NCBI GenBank assembly: GCA_963729115.1
Contig: CAVSMR010000027.1
Location: 496,001-560,000, forward strand
DNA from: Actinophytocola sp963729115
GTDB taxonomy: Bacteria; Actinomycetota; Actinomycetes; Mycobacteriales; Pseudonocardiaceae
Reading direction: 5' to 3'
Length of the DNA stretch: 64,000 nt
The notes under the pieces are model-generated. The model saw nothing but the letters and a program-made list of their open reading frames with translations. It was not told where the DNA came from and did no database searches. Within the stretch, counting starts at the first letter, position 1. Each line of letters starts with the position of its first letter. Made by a program: the position numbers and the translations under genes. Positions 7,939 to 16,759 of this stretch are shown here, piece after piece.

Positions 7939-8568
7939 ATGAGCATTCGACGAGCCGTCGCCGCGCTGCTGCTCAGCGTGGTGGCGACGGTGGCGGTGGC
8001 GACACCCGCGCTCGCGCACGCCGAGCCGATCGAGAGCTCATCCCTCGAGCTGATCGGGAGCTCACCCAAGCCTGGCTCGTTGCTCGCCTCGCCCCAGCTG
8101 GTCATGCTCTCGTTCAACAAGCCCGTGACGCTCGCCGCGAACCCGATCACGATCACCGCCGGGAACGGCGCGTCGTGGACCCTGGGACAGCCCAAGATCA
8201 CCGGGCCGGTCGTGACCGCCCCGGTGCTGTCGCGCGGACCGCTCGGCCCCTACACGATCACCTTCAACGTGATCTTTGACGGCGACCCGATCACCGGCAC
8301 GATCGCGTTCACGCTCATCAGCCCCGACACCAAGTCGGCAGCGAAGCCACCGTCGAAGGGCGCGAAGCCGCCGAGCCCCGCATCGTCCACGGCGTCCCCT
8401 GCGGTGCCCCACGGGGGATCGCACTTGTTGCCCGGCGCGGTGTCGGACACAGTGTCCACAAGCGACTCGGGCGGGATTCCCGCGTGGGTGTGGATTATCG
8501 GCGCGGTCGTCGTGCTCGCCATCGGGTTGCTGGAGGCCTTCCGGATGGGCCGCTCAGGGCGGTCCTGA
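7939..8568 (+). CDS. CopC-like exported, membrane-anchored protein with altered copper site
   Basis: A 209-residue protein with a Sec signal peptide (about residues 1-27, ending ALAHA), a CopC immunoglobulin-like domain (about 28-135), a Ser/Pro-rich linker and a C-terminal membrane helix (GIPAWVWIIGAVVVLAIGLL). GGAGGAC lies before the ATG at 7939. CopC/YcnJ proteins bind copper outside the membrane. The usual second His motif (DGHP) reads FDGDPITGT here, so one copper ligand is Asp and binding may be weak or lost. No CopD partner is encoded nearby. Confidence 0.8.
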   Translation: MSIRRAVAALLLSVVATVAVATPALAHAEPIESSSLELIGSSPKPGSLLASPQLVMLSFNKPVTLAANPITITAGNGASWTLGQPKITGPVVTAPVLSRGPLGPYTITFNVIFDGDPITGTIAFTLISPDTKSAAKPPSKGAKPPSPASSTASPAVPHGGSHLLPGAVSDTVSTSDSGGIPAWVWIIGAVVVLAIGLLEAFRMGRSGRS

Positions 8569-8621
8569 GGTGGTCTCACCGGCACCCACCGCCGGCTGAG
8601 TCCAGGAACCGCTCCGCGTCT

Positions 8622-9233
8622 TCATGCCTGTGGGTAACCGTGGTCGGCCAGCCAGGTGGCGAACTCCTCGGGAGCGCGTACCCCGTCGTCGAGGACCGCG
8701 GTGTAGATCTGCATGCCGCCGACCTGGTCGGGGTAGCTGGGTAGCCGGTGCCACACGTCCTTGATCCGCAGGATGGCGCCGCGTTGCTCGGCGGTGACGG
8801 TGTCGCGGAGGTTTTCGTGCCAGGCAGTGAGGTTGGCGTGCGGGTCGTTGAGCCACATGGTGAGGTCGATGCGCCAGGTCCGGCTGTTGCGGGTCAGGGC
8901 GATGGGCACGTGGTACCGCTCGTCCCGGACGGTACCGGTCGGTGATCGCTGGCCGCGCTCGTCGCGGTAGTCGAACCCGACCACACCGGGACGGCCGACG
9001 ATCGGCCGCAGGAGCCGTAGCACGTCCTCCGGGGCGAAGGCGGCGCCGACGTGGACCATGATGTCCAGGTCTGGCCAGCACATCAGGCCGGAGACGTAGC
9101 TCCCGGTCAGCAGCACCGGGCCGACGCCGGCCACGATCGCGGTCAGGTCGAGGTGAGCGAGCACCTCGGCCCCTTCGGCTTGCAGTGCCCGCTGGCGGGC
9201 AATTAGGTCGTCATCGGACTCTGGTGACAGCAC
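8622..9233 (-). CDS. Nucleotidyltransferase-fold protein
   Basis: A 203-residue protein. LLTGSYVSGLMCWPDLDIMV (about residues 41-60) has the Gly-Ser and Asp-x-Asp arrangement of the polymerase beta/minimal nucleotidyltransferase fold, and WRIDLTMW supplies a likely third carboxylate. Members nucleotidylate antibiotics, proteins or small molecules; the target here is unknown. It is convergent with the CopC gene, with 53 bases between. The upstream 180 bases are AT-richer and shared with the divergent P450 gene. Confidence 0.7.
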   Translation of the reverse strand: MLSPESDDDLIARQRALQAEGAEVLAHLDLTAIVAGVGPVLLTGSYVSGLMCWPDLDIMVHVGAAFAPEDVLRLLRPIVGRPGVVGFDYRDERGQRSPTGTVRDERYHVPIALTRNSRTWRIDLTMWLNDPHANLTAWHENLRDTVTAEQRGAILRIKDVWHRLPSYPDQVGGMQIYTAVLDDGVRAPEEFATWLADHGYPQA

Positions 9234-9416
9234 CCGGCCAGTAAACCAGCCACGTCGGAAATGGTGATAATAGAATTCAAGTTATCCGGTGCGGACAAAA
9301 TTCAGGCAATGACGCGAGGTTGTCCGGAGCCGTGCTGGGCTGTTTAGATCGAAGCTGACGTTCTGTTTCCGGGAGCTTCACCGGGACAACGGTAGCGACA
9401 TCGGCGAGGACGCGTG

Positions 9417-10661
9417 ATGACTGGAATACCGCCTATCTCACTCGACGTCAACGGTTCGGATATTCATGTCGAGGGTGCCCGATTGCGTGAGGTGGGCTCG
9501 GTCGCGCCGGTGGTGTTGCCGGGTGGTGTGCGGGCGTGGGCAGCGTGTCGACAGGACACGTTGCGCCGGTTGCTGACCGACCCGCGAGTGTCGAAGGACG
9601 CGTACCGGCATTGGCCCGCGTTCATCGACGGTGAGGTCGCCGAGGATTGGCCGTTGCGGATCTGGGTGTCGGTGCGGAACATGTTGAACGCCGGCGGAGA
9701 CGACCATCGGCGACTGCGGTCGTTGGTAGCCGGGGCGTTCACCGCGCGTCGCACCGCGGCGCTGCGGCCGACGATCGAGGAGATCTGCGAGCGACTGCTC
9801 GACGAGATCGAGGCGGCCCCGGCGGGGGAGTCCGTCGACTTGCGGGCGCGGTACGCCTATCCGCTGCCGATCGAGGTGATCTGCGGGTTGTTCGGTGTGC
9901 CCGACGACCTGCGCGCGGGCATCCGCACGGTGGTGGACGCCTTCTTCGACAGCTCGATCACCCCCGCGCAGGCCCAGGCGAACACGGTGGCCGCCTATGA
10001 GCTGTTCACCGAACTGGTCGCGCGGAAACGCGAGAGCCCAGCCGATGATCTGACCAGCGCGTTGATCGCGGCGCGGAGCGAGCAGGACGGTGCGCTGACC
10101 GAACCCGAGCTGGTGGACACGATGATGCTCATGCTCTCCGCCGGCCACGAAACCACGGTGAACCTGCTCGACCACGCCATCGCCGCCCTGCTGACCCACC
10201 CCGATCAACTCGTCCTCGTCCGGTCCGGGCAACGATCCTGGTCCGACGTGGTGGAGGAAGCACTGCGCTGGCAGGCGCCGGTGCCATACCTGCCCCTCCG
10301 GTTCGCCGTCGAGGACATCGAGCTCGCCGATGGCGCGGTGATTCCGCGTGGTGAAGCCATTCTGGTCGGCTACGCCGCGGCCGGCCGCGACCCCGCCATC
10401 CAGGGTGACACCGCCGACGAGTTCGACATCACCCGTGCCGTCAAGCAGCACCTCGCCTTCGGCTACGGCACCCATCACTGCCTCGGCGCCCCCTTGGCCC
10501 GGATGGAAGCCGACGTGGCGCTGCCCGCATTGTTCGCCCGGTTCCCCGACCTCACCCTCGCGGTGCCAGCCGGCGAGCTGACCACCATGCCCACCTTCCT
10601 GTCCAACGGCCACCGCAGCCTGCCCGTCCACCCGGGCCCCGCCGACCGCGCGGGGCGGTGA
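9417..10661 (+). CDS. Cytochrome P450
   Basis: A 414-residue class I bacterial P450. The I-helix motif AGHETT carries the oxygen-activating Thr pair, EEALRW is the ExxR region, and FGYGTHHCLGAPLAR is the haem-binding loop with the axial Cys. The length is typical. The start is ATG at 9417 (GTG at 9414 is adjacent). No ferredoxin or reductase gene is next to it, so it must borrow electrons. The 180-base upstream gap is unusually AT-rich for this window and probably holds promoters for this gene and the divergent nucleotidyltransferase. Substrate unknown. Confidence 0.93.
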   Translation: MTGIPPISLDVNGSDIHVEGARLREVGSVAPVVLPGGVRAWAACRQDTLRRLLTDPRVSKDAYRHWPAFIDGEVAEDWPLRIWVSVRNMLNAGGDDHRRLRSLVAGAFTARRTAALRPTIEEICERLLDEIEAAPAGESVDLRARYAYPLPIEVICGLFGVPDDLRAGIRTVVDAFFDSSITPAQAQANTVAAYELFTELVARKRESPADDLTSALIAARSEQDGALTEPELVDTMMLMLSAGHETTVNLLDHAIAALLTHPDQLVLVRSGQRSWSDVVEEALRWQAPVPYLPLRFAVEDIELADGAVIPRGEAILVGYAAAGRDPAIQGDTADEFDITRAVKQHLAFGYGTHHCLGAPLARMEADVALPALFARFPDLTLAVPAGELTTMPTFLSNGHRSLPVHPGPADRAGR

Positions 10662-10741
10662 GGCGCTGCGCTGCTTGATTGGCGTAACGGTGCGCGTCCT
10701 GAGCCGATATGTGGTCGACTGCGGTGATGGAGGAGTCGAGA

Positions 10742-11446
10742 GTGGACACGTCGAGGCGGCAGGCTGGCAGAGCGGTCAGGATCGGCAGCCTGTGGTACCT
10801 GTTGGTGCCGCTGTTGACGCTCGGCCTGTTGACGTTTCTGCCTTTCCTGCACGCCGCCATTCGACTGCGCAGGCCCTGGGTGTGGCTGACCACCGTCATT
10901 TTCGCGCTGGTCGCGGCTGGCGTGACCTACGTTTCCGGGCAACCGGACGGCACGACACCGGGTCTGGTCGACGCGGGGTTCTTCGTCGCGGTGCTCGGCA
11001 CGATGGTCATCGGCACCACGATGCTGGCCAGACTCCGCCGGGAGGTCTACCACCTCGGCGAACCCCCGCGACCTGTCTCGTCGCCCGGTATCGCGGTCAT
11101 CCCCCACGCAGCGCCTGCCGTTGACCCGGCGATACAGCAGGTCCTGCAGGCCCGCGCGAAGCGGGACCGAGCTCGCGACCTCGCTGCCACCGACCCCCTG
11201 ATGGCCCGCGAACTCCGCATCGGCCGACCCGACCTGCCAAGCGACTACGACGACGGCGGACTGGTCGACATCGCCAGCGCCCCCGACACCGTGATCGCCC
11301 AGGTACTCGACCTGACCCTCGAACAGGCCGCCGGTGTCGTCGCGATCCGCGACACCGTGATCGCCGTGGACGACCTGTTCTCCCTGACCGAACTGCCCGT
11401 CTCCACCTGGGACCGCGTCCGAGACCGCGCGATCATCATCCGCTGA
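10742..11446 (+). CDS. Membrane protein with C-terminal helix-hairpin-helix domain
   Basis: A 234-residue protein. Hydrophobic segments at about residues 17-45 and 50-95 form three membrane helices. The last 60 residues (LVDIASAPDTVIAQVLDL and VVAIRD...LFSLTEL) resemble the ComEA-type helix-hairpin-helix. GTG at 10742 has GGAGG upstream at proper spacing and is preferred over an ATG at 10727. In actinomycetes similar proteins are common and uncharacterised; DNA or RNA binding on the cytoplasmic face is an inference. Confidence 0.6.
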   Translation: MDTSRRQAGRAVRIGSLWYLLVPLLTLGLLTFLPFLHAAIRLRRPWVWLTTVIFALVAAGVTYVSGQPDGTTPGLVDAGFFVAVLGTMVIGTTMLARLRREVYHLGEPPRPVSSPGIAVIPHAAPAVDPAIQQVLQARAKRDRARDLAATDPLMARELRIGRPDLPSDYDDGGLVDIASAPDTVIAQVLDLTLEQAAGVVAIRDTVIAVDDLFSLTELPVSTWDRVRDRAIIIR

Positions 11447-11497
11447 CGCCACGCCGACCCTCGTCGCGCCGTCAGAGGTGCCCGGCACACTGTCGGC

Positions 11498-11875
11498 ATG
11501 GCCAGATGGACGCTTGCCGAGGTGGAGGATGCGATCCGGGCGGGTTGGGGTGTCGACACCTGCGATCCGGCCGACCTCGCGGACTGGCGGCCGGACAACC
11601 CGGCGCGTGGCCAATGCGGGGTGACCGCGCTGGTCCTGCACGACCTGTTCGGCGGTGACCTGATGCTCGGCGAGGTCCGGGTCGCGGGGGAGCGGACCGG
11701 CGTGCACTACTGGAACCGCTTTGGCGGCGGCCTCGAGATCGACCTGACCAGGGACCAGTTCAGTCCGGAGGAGATCATCACCGAGCAGCGTGTCGTCGTG
11801 CGCCCGGGCGGTCCGCCGAAGCGCTGCCGTGCACAGTACGACCTGCTGCGGGAACGGGTACTCAGGTCAGTGTGA
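11498..11875 (+). CDS. YunG family protein
   Basis: A 125-residue protein. It starts with a short helix, then CDPADLADWRPDNPARGQCG and VTALVLHDLFGGDLMLGEV, and ends in an HYWN...IDLTRDQF pattern. These match the YunG family, small proteins with a papain-like Cys-His-Asp arrangement (Cys40, His69 region and Asp). Function is not established in the family. Confidence 0.65.
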   Translation: MARWTLAEVEDAIRAGWGVDTCDPADLADWRPDNPARGQCGVTALVLHDLFGGDLMLGEVRVAGERTGVHYWNRFGGGLEIDLTRDQFSPEEIITEQRVVVRPGGPPKRCRAQYDLLRERVLRSV

Positions 11876-12102
11876 ACCAAGGCCCCGCGACACCGGGACG
11901 CCATCGTCGCAATCGACCAGGCTGAGTCGGCGGGGGCGGTGCTGCGGACGCTCGTCGAAGGCACCGTCGCCAGCTAGGCGGCTGGTTGCCTCGCCTCGCG
12001 TCGACCCCCGATGTGACAGGGAACAGCGGGACTCCCTGCCACTAGGCTCGATCGACGACAGGGCACGGCACCCGCCGCGCAAGACGAGCGAAGGAGGACC
12101 CC
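11876..12102. other. Intergenic region upstream of the DGPF-sigma operon with a possible gene remnant
   Basis: A plus-strand patch ending at the TAG near 11977 reads RDAIVAIDQAESAGAVLRTL and then VEGTVAS. It looks like the tail of a decayed gene that I cannot name. Downstream, CAGGGA and TCCCTG form an inverted repeat with a 10-base spacer near 12016-12037, about 65 bases before the GTG at 12103. This is where the operon promoter should be. Confidence 0.3.
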
Positions 12103-12423
12103 GTGCGCTACCTGATGACGACGTTCGGCGATGGCAGCACCCCCGACGAGCGGCAGTTCGAGGAGATGGGCAAGTTCGTCGAGGAGCTGTCCGCTTCGGG
12201 CGTCCTGCTGGCCGCCGGAGGCCTGGAACCGGGTGGCATCCACGTCACGAGCCTGGGCGGCGAGTTCACCGTCACCGACGGGCCGTTCACCGAGGCCAAG
12301 GAGGCTGCGGGCGGGTTCGCGCTCGTCGAGGTGAACTCGCGGGAGGAGGCGATCGAGCTGACCCGGCGGTCCGCCGCGATCGGCGGGGACGGCACGACCA
12401 TCATCCAGCAGGTGTTCAGCTGA
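12103..12423 (+). CDS. YCII/DGPF-domain protein, ECF42 partner
   Basis: A 106-residue YCII-related protein with the DGPFTEAKE signature. GTG at 12103 has GAAGGAGG upstream. DGPF proteins are genetically linked to ECF42 sigma factors and are thought to be their targets or effectors. This one sits 15 bases before the sigma gene, in one operon. Confidence 0.9.
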   Translation: MRYLMTTFGDGSTPDERQFEEMGKFVEELSASGVLLAAGGLEPGGIHVTSLGGEFTVTDGPFTEAKEAAGGFALVEVNSREEAIELTRRSAAIGGDGTTIIQQVFS

Positions 12424-12438
12424 CCCGCGGCTGAGCCG

Positions 12439-14382
12439 GTGGACGTCGCACGGACCGTCGAGGCGGCCTGGAAGCTCGAGTCGGCCCGGATCATCGCCGG
12501 GCTGACTCGGCTCGTCCGCGACGTCGGGCTCGCCGAGGAGCTGGCCCAAGACGCGCTGGTCGCGGCCTTGTCCCAGTGGCCGGCCGAGGGTGTTCCGGAC
12601 AATCCCGGCGCCTGGCTGACCGCCGTGGCAAAGCGCCGCGCGATCGACCACCTGCGGCAGGCACAGCGCGTCGACCTCGACGACGACCTCGGCAACGAGC
12701 AAGCCGCCGAGCCGGACGGCGAGCAGGACGATGTCCTGCGGCTGATGTTCCTGTCCTGCCACCCGGTGCTGCCCACCCCGGCCCGGGTCGCGCTCACCCT
12801 GCGCCTGCTCGGCGGGCTGACCGCGGCGGAGATCGCCAGGGCCTTCCTGGCCACCGAGCAGGACATCCGGCGGCGGATCGCCGACGCCAAGCGCACCCTC
12901 ACCGAGCAGCACGCCGCGTTCGACCTCCCGGAGGGAGCCGAGCTGGCCCAGCGGCTGTCGTCCGTCCTCGAGGTCGTCTACCTGATCTTCAACGAGGGCT
13001 ACACGGCGACCGCGGGCGACGGCCTGCTCCGGCCCGAGCTCAGCACCGAGGCGCTGCGGCTGGGCAGGCTGCTGGCCGTGCTGGCCCCCGGCGAGAGCGA
13101 GGTCCACGGCCTGATCGCGCTGATGGAGATCCAGGCCTCCCGCGCCGCCGCACGGATCGGCCCGTCCGGTGAACCCGTCCTGCTCGACGATCAGGACCGC
13201 GGCCGCTGGGACCACCTGCTCATCCACCGCGGCTTCGCCGCTCTCCTGCGCGCCCGCGACCTCGGCGGGCCGCCGGGACCGTACGTGCTGCAGGCCGCGA
13301 TCGCCGCCTGCCACGCCCAGGCCCGCCTCGCGGCCGACACCGACTGGGCGCGGATCGCCGAGCTCTACGACGCGCTGGCACGCGTGCTGCCGACACCGGT
13401 CGTCCGTCTCAACCGGGCGGTCGCGATCGGCCGCTCGGCCGGGCCGGACGCCGGGCTCGCCGCCCTCGACGAGATCGCCGACGACCCCGTCCTGCGCGAC
13501 TACCACCTGCTGCCCGGAGTCCGCGGCGACCTGCTGGCCAGGGCGGGGCGCGTGGTGCAGGCCCGACGCGAGTTCCAGCGGGCCGCGGCGCTCACCCGCA
13601 ACCGCGCCGAGCGCGACCACCTGCTCCGCAGGGCCGGCACCGGGCCGGCACCGAGCGCTCCCACCCTGGCGGGGGCGGCTCGGGAGTTCCTGGGGCGCGC
13701 GGATCTCGGCCCGGCCACGGTCCGCTCGTACGGGCAGACGATGCAGCGGATGTGCCGTTCGCTCGGTGCGGAGCTGCCGCTGTCCGCGCTGACCGCGGAC
13801 CAGGTCGAGCGGGTGTTCACGACCGCGTGGTCAGGCACCGCGCCACGGACCTGGAACCGGCACCGGGCGGCGATCCGGTCGTTCGGGGCCTGGGCCGCGC
13901 TGCCCGGCCTGGACGCGGGCCTCGCCCGGCGCGACGAGCTCACCCCGCCCATCCCCGCGATCCCACCCGCGGTCCTCGACCGGATCTGGAGTACACCGCA
14001 GGTTCGGTTGCGTGAGCGGGTGTTGTGGCTGCTGCTGCACGAGTCCGGCGCACCAGTTCGCGCCGTCCTCGCGCTCGATGTCGAGAACCTCGACCTGGAC
14101 GACCGGCGGGCGCGCGAGCGCGGCGGCTGGGTGAGCTGGCGCGCCCGCACCGCTCGGCTGCTGCCGGCGCTCGTCGCCGACCGCGTCCGCGGTCCGCTCT
14201 TCCTCGCCGACCGGCGTCCCGGCCCGGCACGGACGGTCGCGCCCGCCGACCTCTGCCCGCAGACCGGCCGCAGCCGGCTCTCCTACGAGCGAGCCGAGTA
14301 CCTGTTCAAGCAGCACACCCGAACCCTCGACCCGGCCGGGACCGGCTACACGCTCCGACAGCTCCGCGGGGTGTCCGCGTGA
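12439..14382 (+). CDS. ECF42-type sigma factor fused to a truncated tyrosine-recombinase-like domain
   Basis: A 647-residue protein. Residues 1-170 are an ECF sigma factor (sigma2 with DALVAALSQWP and AVAKRRAIDHLR; sigma4 with LTLRLLGGLTAAEIARAFL). Residues about 180-405 are the ECF42 C-terminal extension with TPR-like helices (IFNEGYTAT, LNRAVAIG). Residues about 415-647 are unlike any ECF42 tail. A SAM-like core-binding domain (VRSYGQTMQRMCRSLGAEL) precedes a recombinase catalytic-domain start (LWLLLHESGAPVRAVLALDV). The chain stops after YTLRQLR, exactly where recombinases continue with the HSALTH box and the Tyr nucleophile. The usual first Arg is also missing, so recombination is unlikely. 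The next gene overlaps its stop by four bases. Confidence 0.85.
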   Translation: MDVARTVEAAWKLESARIIAGLTRLVRDVGLAEELAQDALVAALSQWPAEGVPDNPGAWLTAVAKRRAIDHLRQAQRVDLDDDLGNEQAAEPDGEQDDVLRLMFLSCHPVLPTPARVALTLRLLGGLTAAEIARAFLATEQDIRRRIADAKRTLTEQHAAFDLPEGAELAQRLSSVLEVVYLIFNEGYTATAGDGLLRPELSTEALRLGRLLAVLAPGESEVHGLIALMEIQASRAAARIGPSGEPVLLDDQDRGRWDHLLIHRGFAALLRARDLGGPPGPYVLQAAIAACHAQARLAADTDWARIAELYDALARVLPTPVVRLNRAVAIGRSAGPDAGLAALDEIADDPVLRDYHLLPGVRGDLLARAGRVVQARREFQRAAALTRNRAERDHLLRRAGTGPAPSAPTLAGAAREFLGRADLGPATVRSYGQTMQRMCRSLGAELPLSALTADQVERVFTTAWSGTAPRTWNRHRAAIRSFGAWAALPGLDAGLARRDELTPPIPAIPPAVLDRIWSTPQVRLRERVLWLLLHESGAPVRAVLALDVENLDLDDRRARERGGWVSWRARTARLLPALVADRVRGPLFLADRRPGPARTVAPADLCPQTGRSRLSYERAEYLFKQHTRTLDPAGTGYTLRQLRGVSA

Positions 14383-15527
14383 ACGGCCGGCCAGTCGCTG
14401 GAGCACCATCGGACCCCGCCGGCGAGGCAGCGGTGCGGCTCGAGCTGGTCCACCGCCGCGCCGGCGCCGTTGGCCTGGGCGGCGCGCAGCCGGCCCCGTT
14501 CGCCGACGCCGCCGATGTGGTCGGCTGGTTCGGCGCGTTGCAGGCTCAGGACTACCACCCGGCGAAGTGGGCGCTCGCCCAGCGGCTCGGCGCCGGCGTC
14601 ACCGACGCGGGCCTCGATCGCGCCTTCGACGACGGTGTCATCCTGCGCACGCATGTACTGCGCCCGACCTGGCACTTCGTGGCCCCCGCCGACCTGCGCC
14701 GGCTGCTGGAGCTGACCGCGCCGCGGGTCCACGCGCTCAACGCCTATGCCTACCGGCGGGGCGAGCTCGACGGCCCGCTGCTGCGCCGCACCACGGACCT
14801 GATCGCCGACGCCCTCGCCGGCGGGAACCACCTCACCCGCACCGAGATCGCGGCGTTGCTCGCGCACGATGGCATCACCGCGAAGGGGTTCCGGCTCGGC
14901 TACATCCTCATCCACGCCGAGCTGGAGCGGCTGATCTGCAGCGGCCCGCGCCGGGGCAAGCACCACACGTACGCGCTGCTGGAGGAGCGGGTCCCGCCGA
15001 CGCCGAGCCTGGAGCGGGAGGCGGCGCTGGCCGAGCTGGTGCGGCGGTTCTTCACCAGCCACGGTCCGGCGACGGCGAAGGACCTGGCGTGGTGGTCGAG
15101 CCTCACGCGCGCCGACATCGCCACCGGGCTCTCGCTCGCCGGCGGCGCGCTGGAGCGCACCGACGTCGACGGCCTCACCTTCTGGTCCGCGCCGGGCGAC
15201 ACGGCCACGCCGGCCCCGTCCCCGTCGGTGCGGCTGCTGCAGGCGTATGACGAGTACATCGTCGGCTACACGCAGAGCAGGTACCTGCTCGACCTCGACG
15301 ACCTGGCGACAGCGGCGAGTAAGGCCTCCTTGCCGAATGGGGTCATCGTGGTCGACACGCAGGTGGCCGGCCGCTGGAAGCGCACGGTCCGGGCGGACGC
15401 CGTCGTGCTCGATGCCGTGTTGTTCCGGCCGTTCGACGCCGCCGAGACCGCCGCGCTGCACGCCGCGGCCGACGAGCTGGGGGAGTTCCTGGGCGCACGC
15501 GTCGCCGTCTCGGCGAGCGTGCGGTGA
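14379..15527 (+). CDS. Winged-helix DNA-binding (AlkZ-like glycosylase family) protein
   Basis: A 382-residue protein of the HTH_42/AlkZ family. ADVVGWFGALQAQDYHPAKW and LRTHVLRPTWHFVAPADLRR are the characteristic N-terminal motifs, including the QAQD segment. AlkZ-family members excise crosslinked or alkylated bases; many actinomycete relatives are unassigned. GTG at 14379 overlaps the sigma gene stop; a later GTG at about 14432 fits the usual family N-terminus better. Translational coupling to the sigma gene is likely. Confidence 0.8.
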   Translation: MNGRPVAGAPSDPAGEAAVRLELVHRRAGAVGLGGAQPAPFADAADVVGWFGALQAQDYHPAKWALAQRLGAGVTDAGLDRAFDDGVILRTHVLRPTWHFVAPADLRRLLELTAPRVHALNAYAYRRGELDGPLLRRTTDLIADALAGGNHLTRTEIAALLAHDGITAKGFRLGYILIHAELERLICSGPRRGKHHTYALLEERVPPTPSLEREAALAELVRRFFTSHGPATAKDLAWWSSLTRADIATGLSLAGGALERTDVDGLTFWSAPGDTATPAPSPSVRLLQAYDEYIVGYTQSRYLLDLDDLATAASKASLPNGVIVVDTQVAGRWKRTVRADAVVLDAVLFRPFDAAETAALHAAADELGEFLGARVAVSASVR

Positions 15528-15553
15528 GCCCGAGCGGCCGCCGCCCGGTCAGG

Positions 15554-16759
15554 TCAACCGACCTCGGCGACGCTCGCACCAGCGGACTCCGGGGACGTCG
15601 ACGGGTGATCCGGCAGCCTCCGTAGGTAGTCCACCTCGTCGGTCATCGCGGAGCTCACCCGGCGGAGCAGCGGCTGCAGGGTGTCGACATCCCAGTCGTA
15701 CGCCGCGACGTCCTCCGTCACCGCGAACAGCCTGCTGGACAGCCGATCCCGCGTCGCCTGGTACCGCGCGCCGGCGGCCGCCGCGGGGATCTCGCCGGCG
15801 TTCATCCGGAGGATCGCCCGGGTGAGCAGCTCCGCGTCACGCATCGCATCGGTCATGCCGTGGGTCGTGATCGGATCCTTGAAGTAGCCGGCATCCCCGA
15901 CCAGTGCCCACCCCGGCCCCCAGGACCGGCGGACGTGCCCGGGAATGCCGGCCCAGCCGTGGATCCGGCTCACCGGCGTCGCGGCGGTGACCCGGTCGAC
16001 CAGCGCGGGTGCCGCCCGGGCCAGGAGCGCCGCGAACGCGTGCTCGGTGCCCAGCCGGCGAAGCTCGCGCATCCGGTCGGGAGAGGTGCCGACGAACACG
16101 CACGTCTCCCGGTCGTTCGTGGGAATCAGGCCGGCGGCGGTGCCGGCGCCGTAGGCCCACTCGTACCCGTCGGCCGGCAGGCCGCTGACGTAGCGGTAGC
16201 ACATCGCCGAGCCGGACCGTCCCTTTCGGACAACTGGCGCCCCGGTCAGCGTGGCGACCGTCGAGCGGACGCCGTCCGCCCCGACCGTGATCGGCGCGGC
16301 CAGGCGGATCGTCCGTCCGGAACGGTCGACCGCGTGGACACCGCACACCCTGCCCCGCTCGTCGTGCCGCAGCTCGGTCACGGTCGTCTCGTGCAGCACC
16401 TCTGCCCCCGCTCGCGTCGCGGCGTCGACGACGAGCCGGTCGAGCAGGTGCCGACGTGGCGCGTACAGGGCATCGACGCCCGCATCGGCCCGGATCGACA
16501 CCCGCACGCTTGGCCGCCCGGCGTAGTGGAACTCCGTGCTGCGAACCGCCGGTGTTCCCGCCGACACGACCTCGTCCAGCAGACCCCAGCGGCGCAGCTG
16601 CAGGACGCCGGCCCGCATCAGCCCGTGGGTCGACACCGTGTCGCTGCCGGCGCGTGACCGCTCGACCAGCACGACCCGGGCACCGGCGCGCGCGAGCAGC
16701 AGCGCGGTGGACGCGCCCGCAACGCGGCCGCCCACCACCACGACGTCGTAGCCGTTCAT
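15554..16759 (-). CDS. FAD-dependent oxidoreductase (geranylgeranyl reductase/monooxygenase type)
   Basis: A 401-residue flavoprotein. VVVVGGRVAGASTALLLARA at the N-terminus binds FAD; the GD motif appears as WALVGDAGYFKDPITTHGMT. It resembles group A monooxygenases and geranylgeranyl reductase-like enzymes. The ATG at 16759 overlaps the stop of the upstream flavin monooxygenase gene by four bases, so the two are translated together. It is the last gene of a cluster that begins with the BTAD regulator at 21.8 kb. Confidence 0.85.
   Translation of the reverse strand: MNGYDVVVVGGRVAGASTALLLARAGARVVLVERSRAGSDTVSTHGLMRAGVLQLRRWGLLDEVVSAGTPAVRSTEFHYAGRPSVRVSIRADAGVDALYAPRRHLLDRLVVDAATRAGAEVLHETTVTELRHDERGRVCGVHAVDRSGRTIRLAAPITVGADGVRSTVATLTGAPVVRKGRSGSAMCYRYVSGLPADGYEWAYGAGTAAGLIPTNDRETCVFVGTSPDRMRELRRLGTEHAFAALLARAAPALVDRVTAATPVSRIHGWAGIPGHVRRSWGPGWALVGDAGYFKDPITTHGMTDAMRDAELLTRAILRMNAGEIPAAAAGARYQATRDRLSSRLFAVTEDVAAYDWDVDTLQPLLRRVSSAMTDEVDYLRRLPDHPSTSPESAGASVAEVG

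Noticed and set aside
11974..13620. 548-codon minus-strand frame across the DGPF and sigma genes
   Set aside because: Antisense shadow; Gly/Gln/Arg-rich, no domains, while the plus strand holds recognised families.
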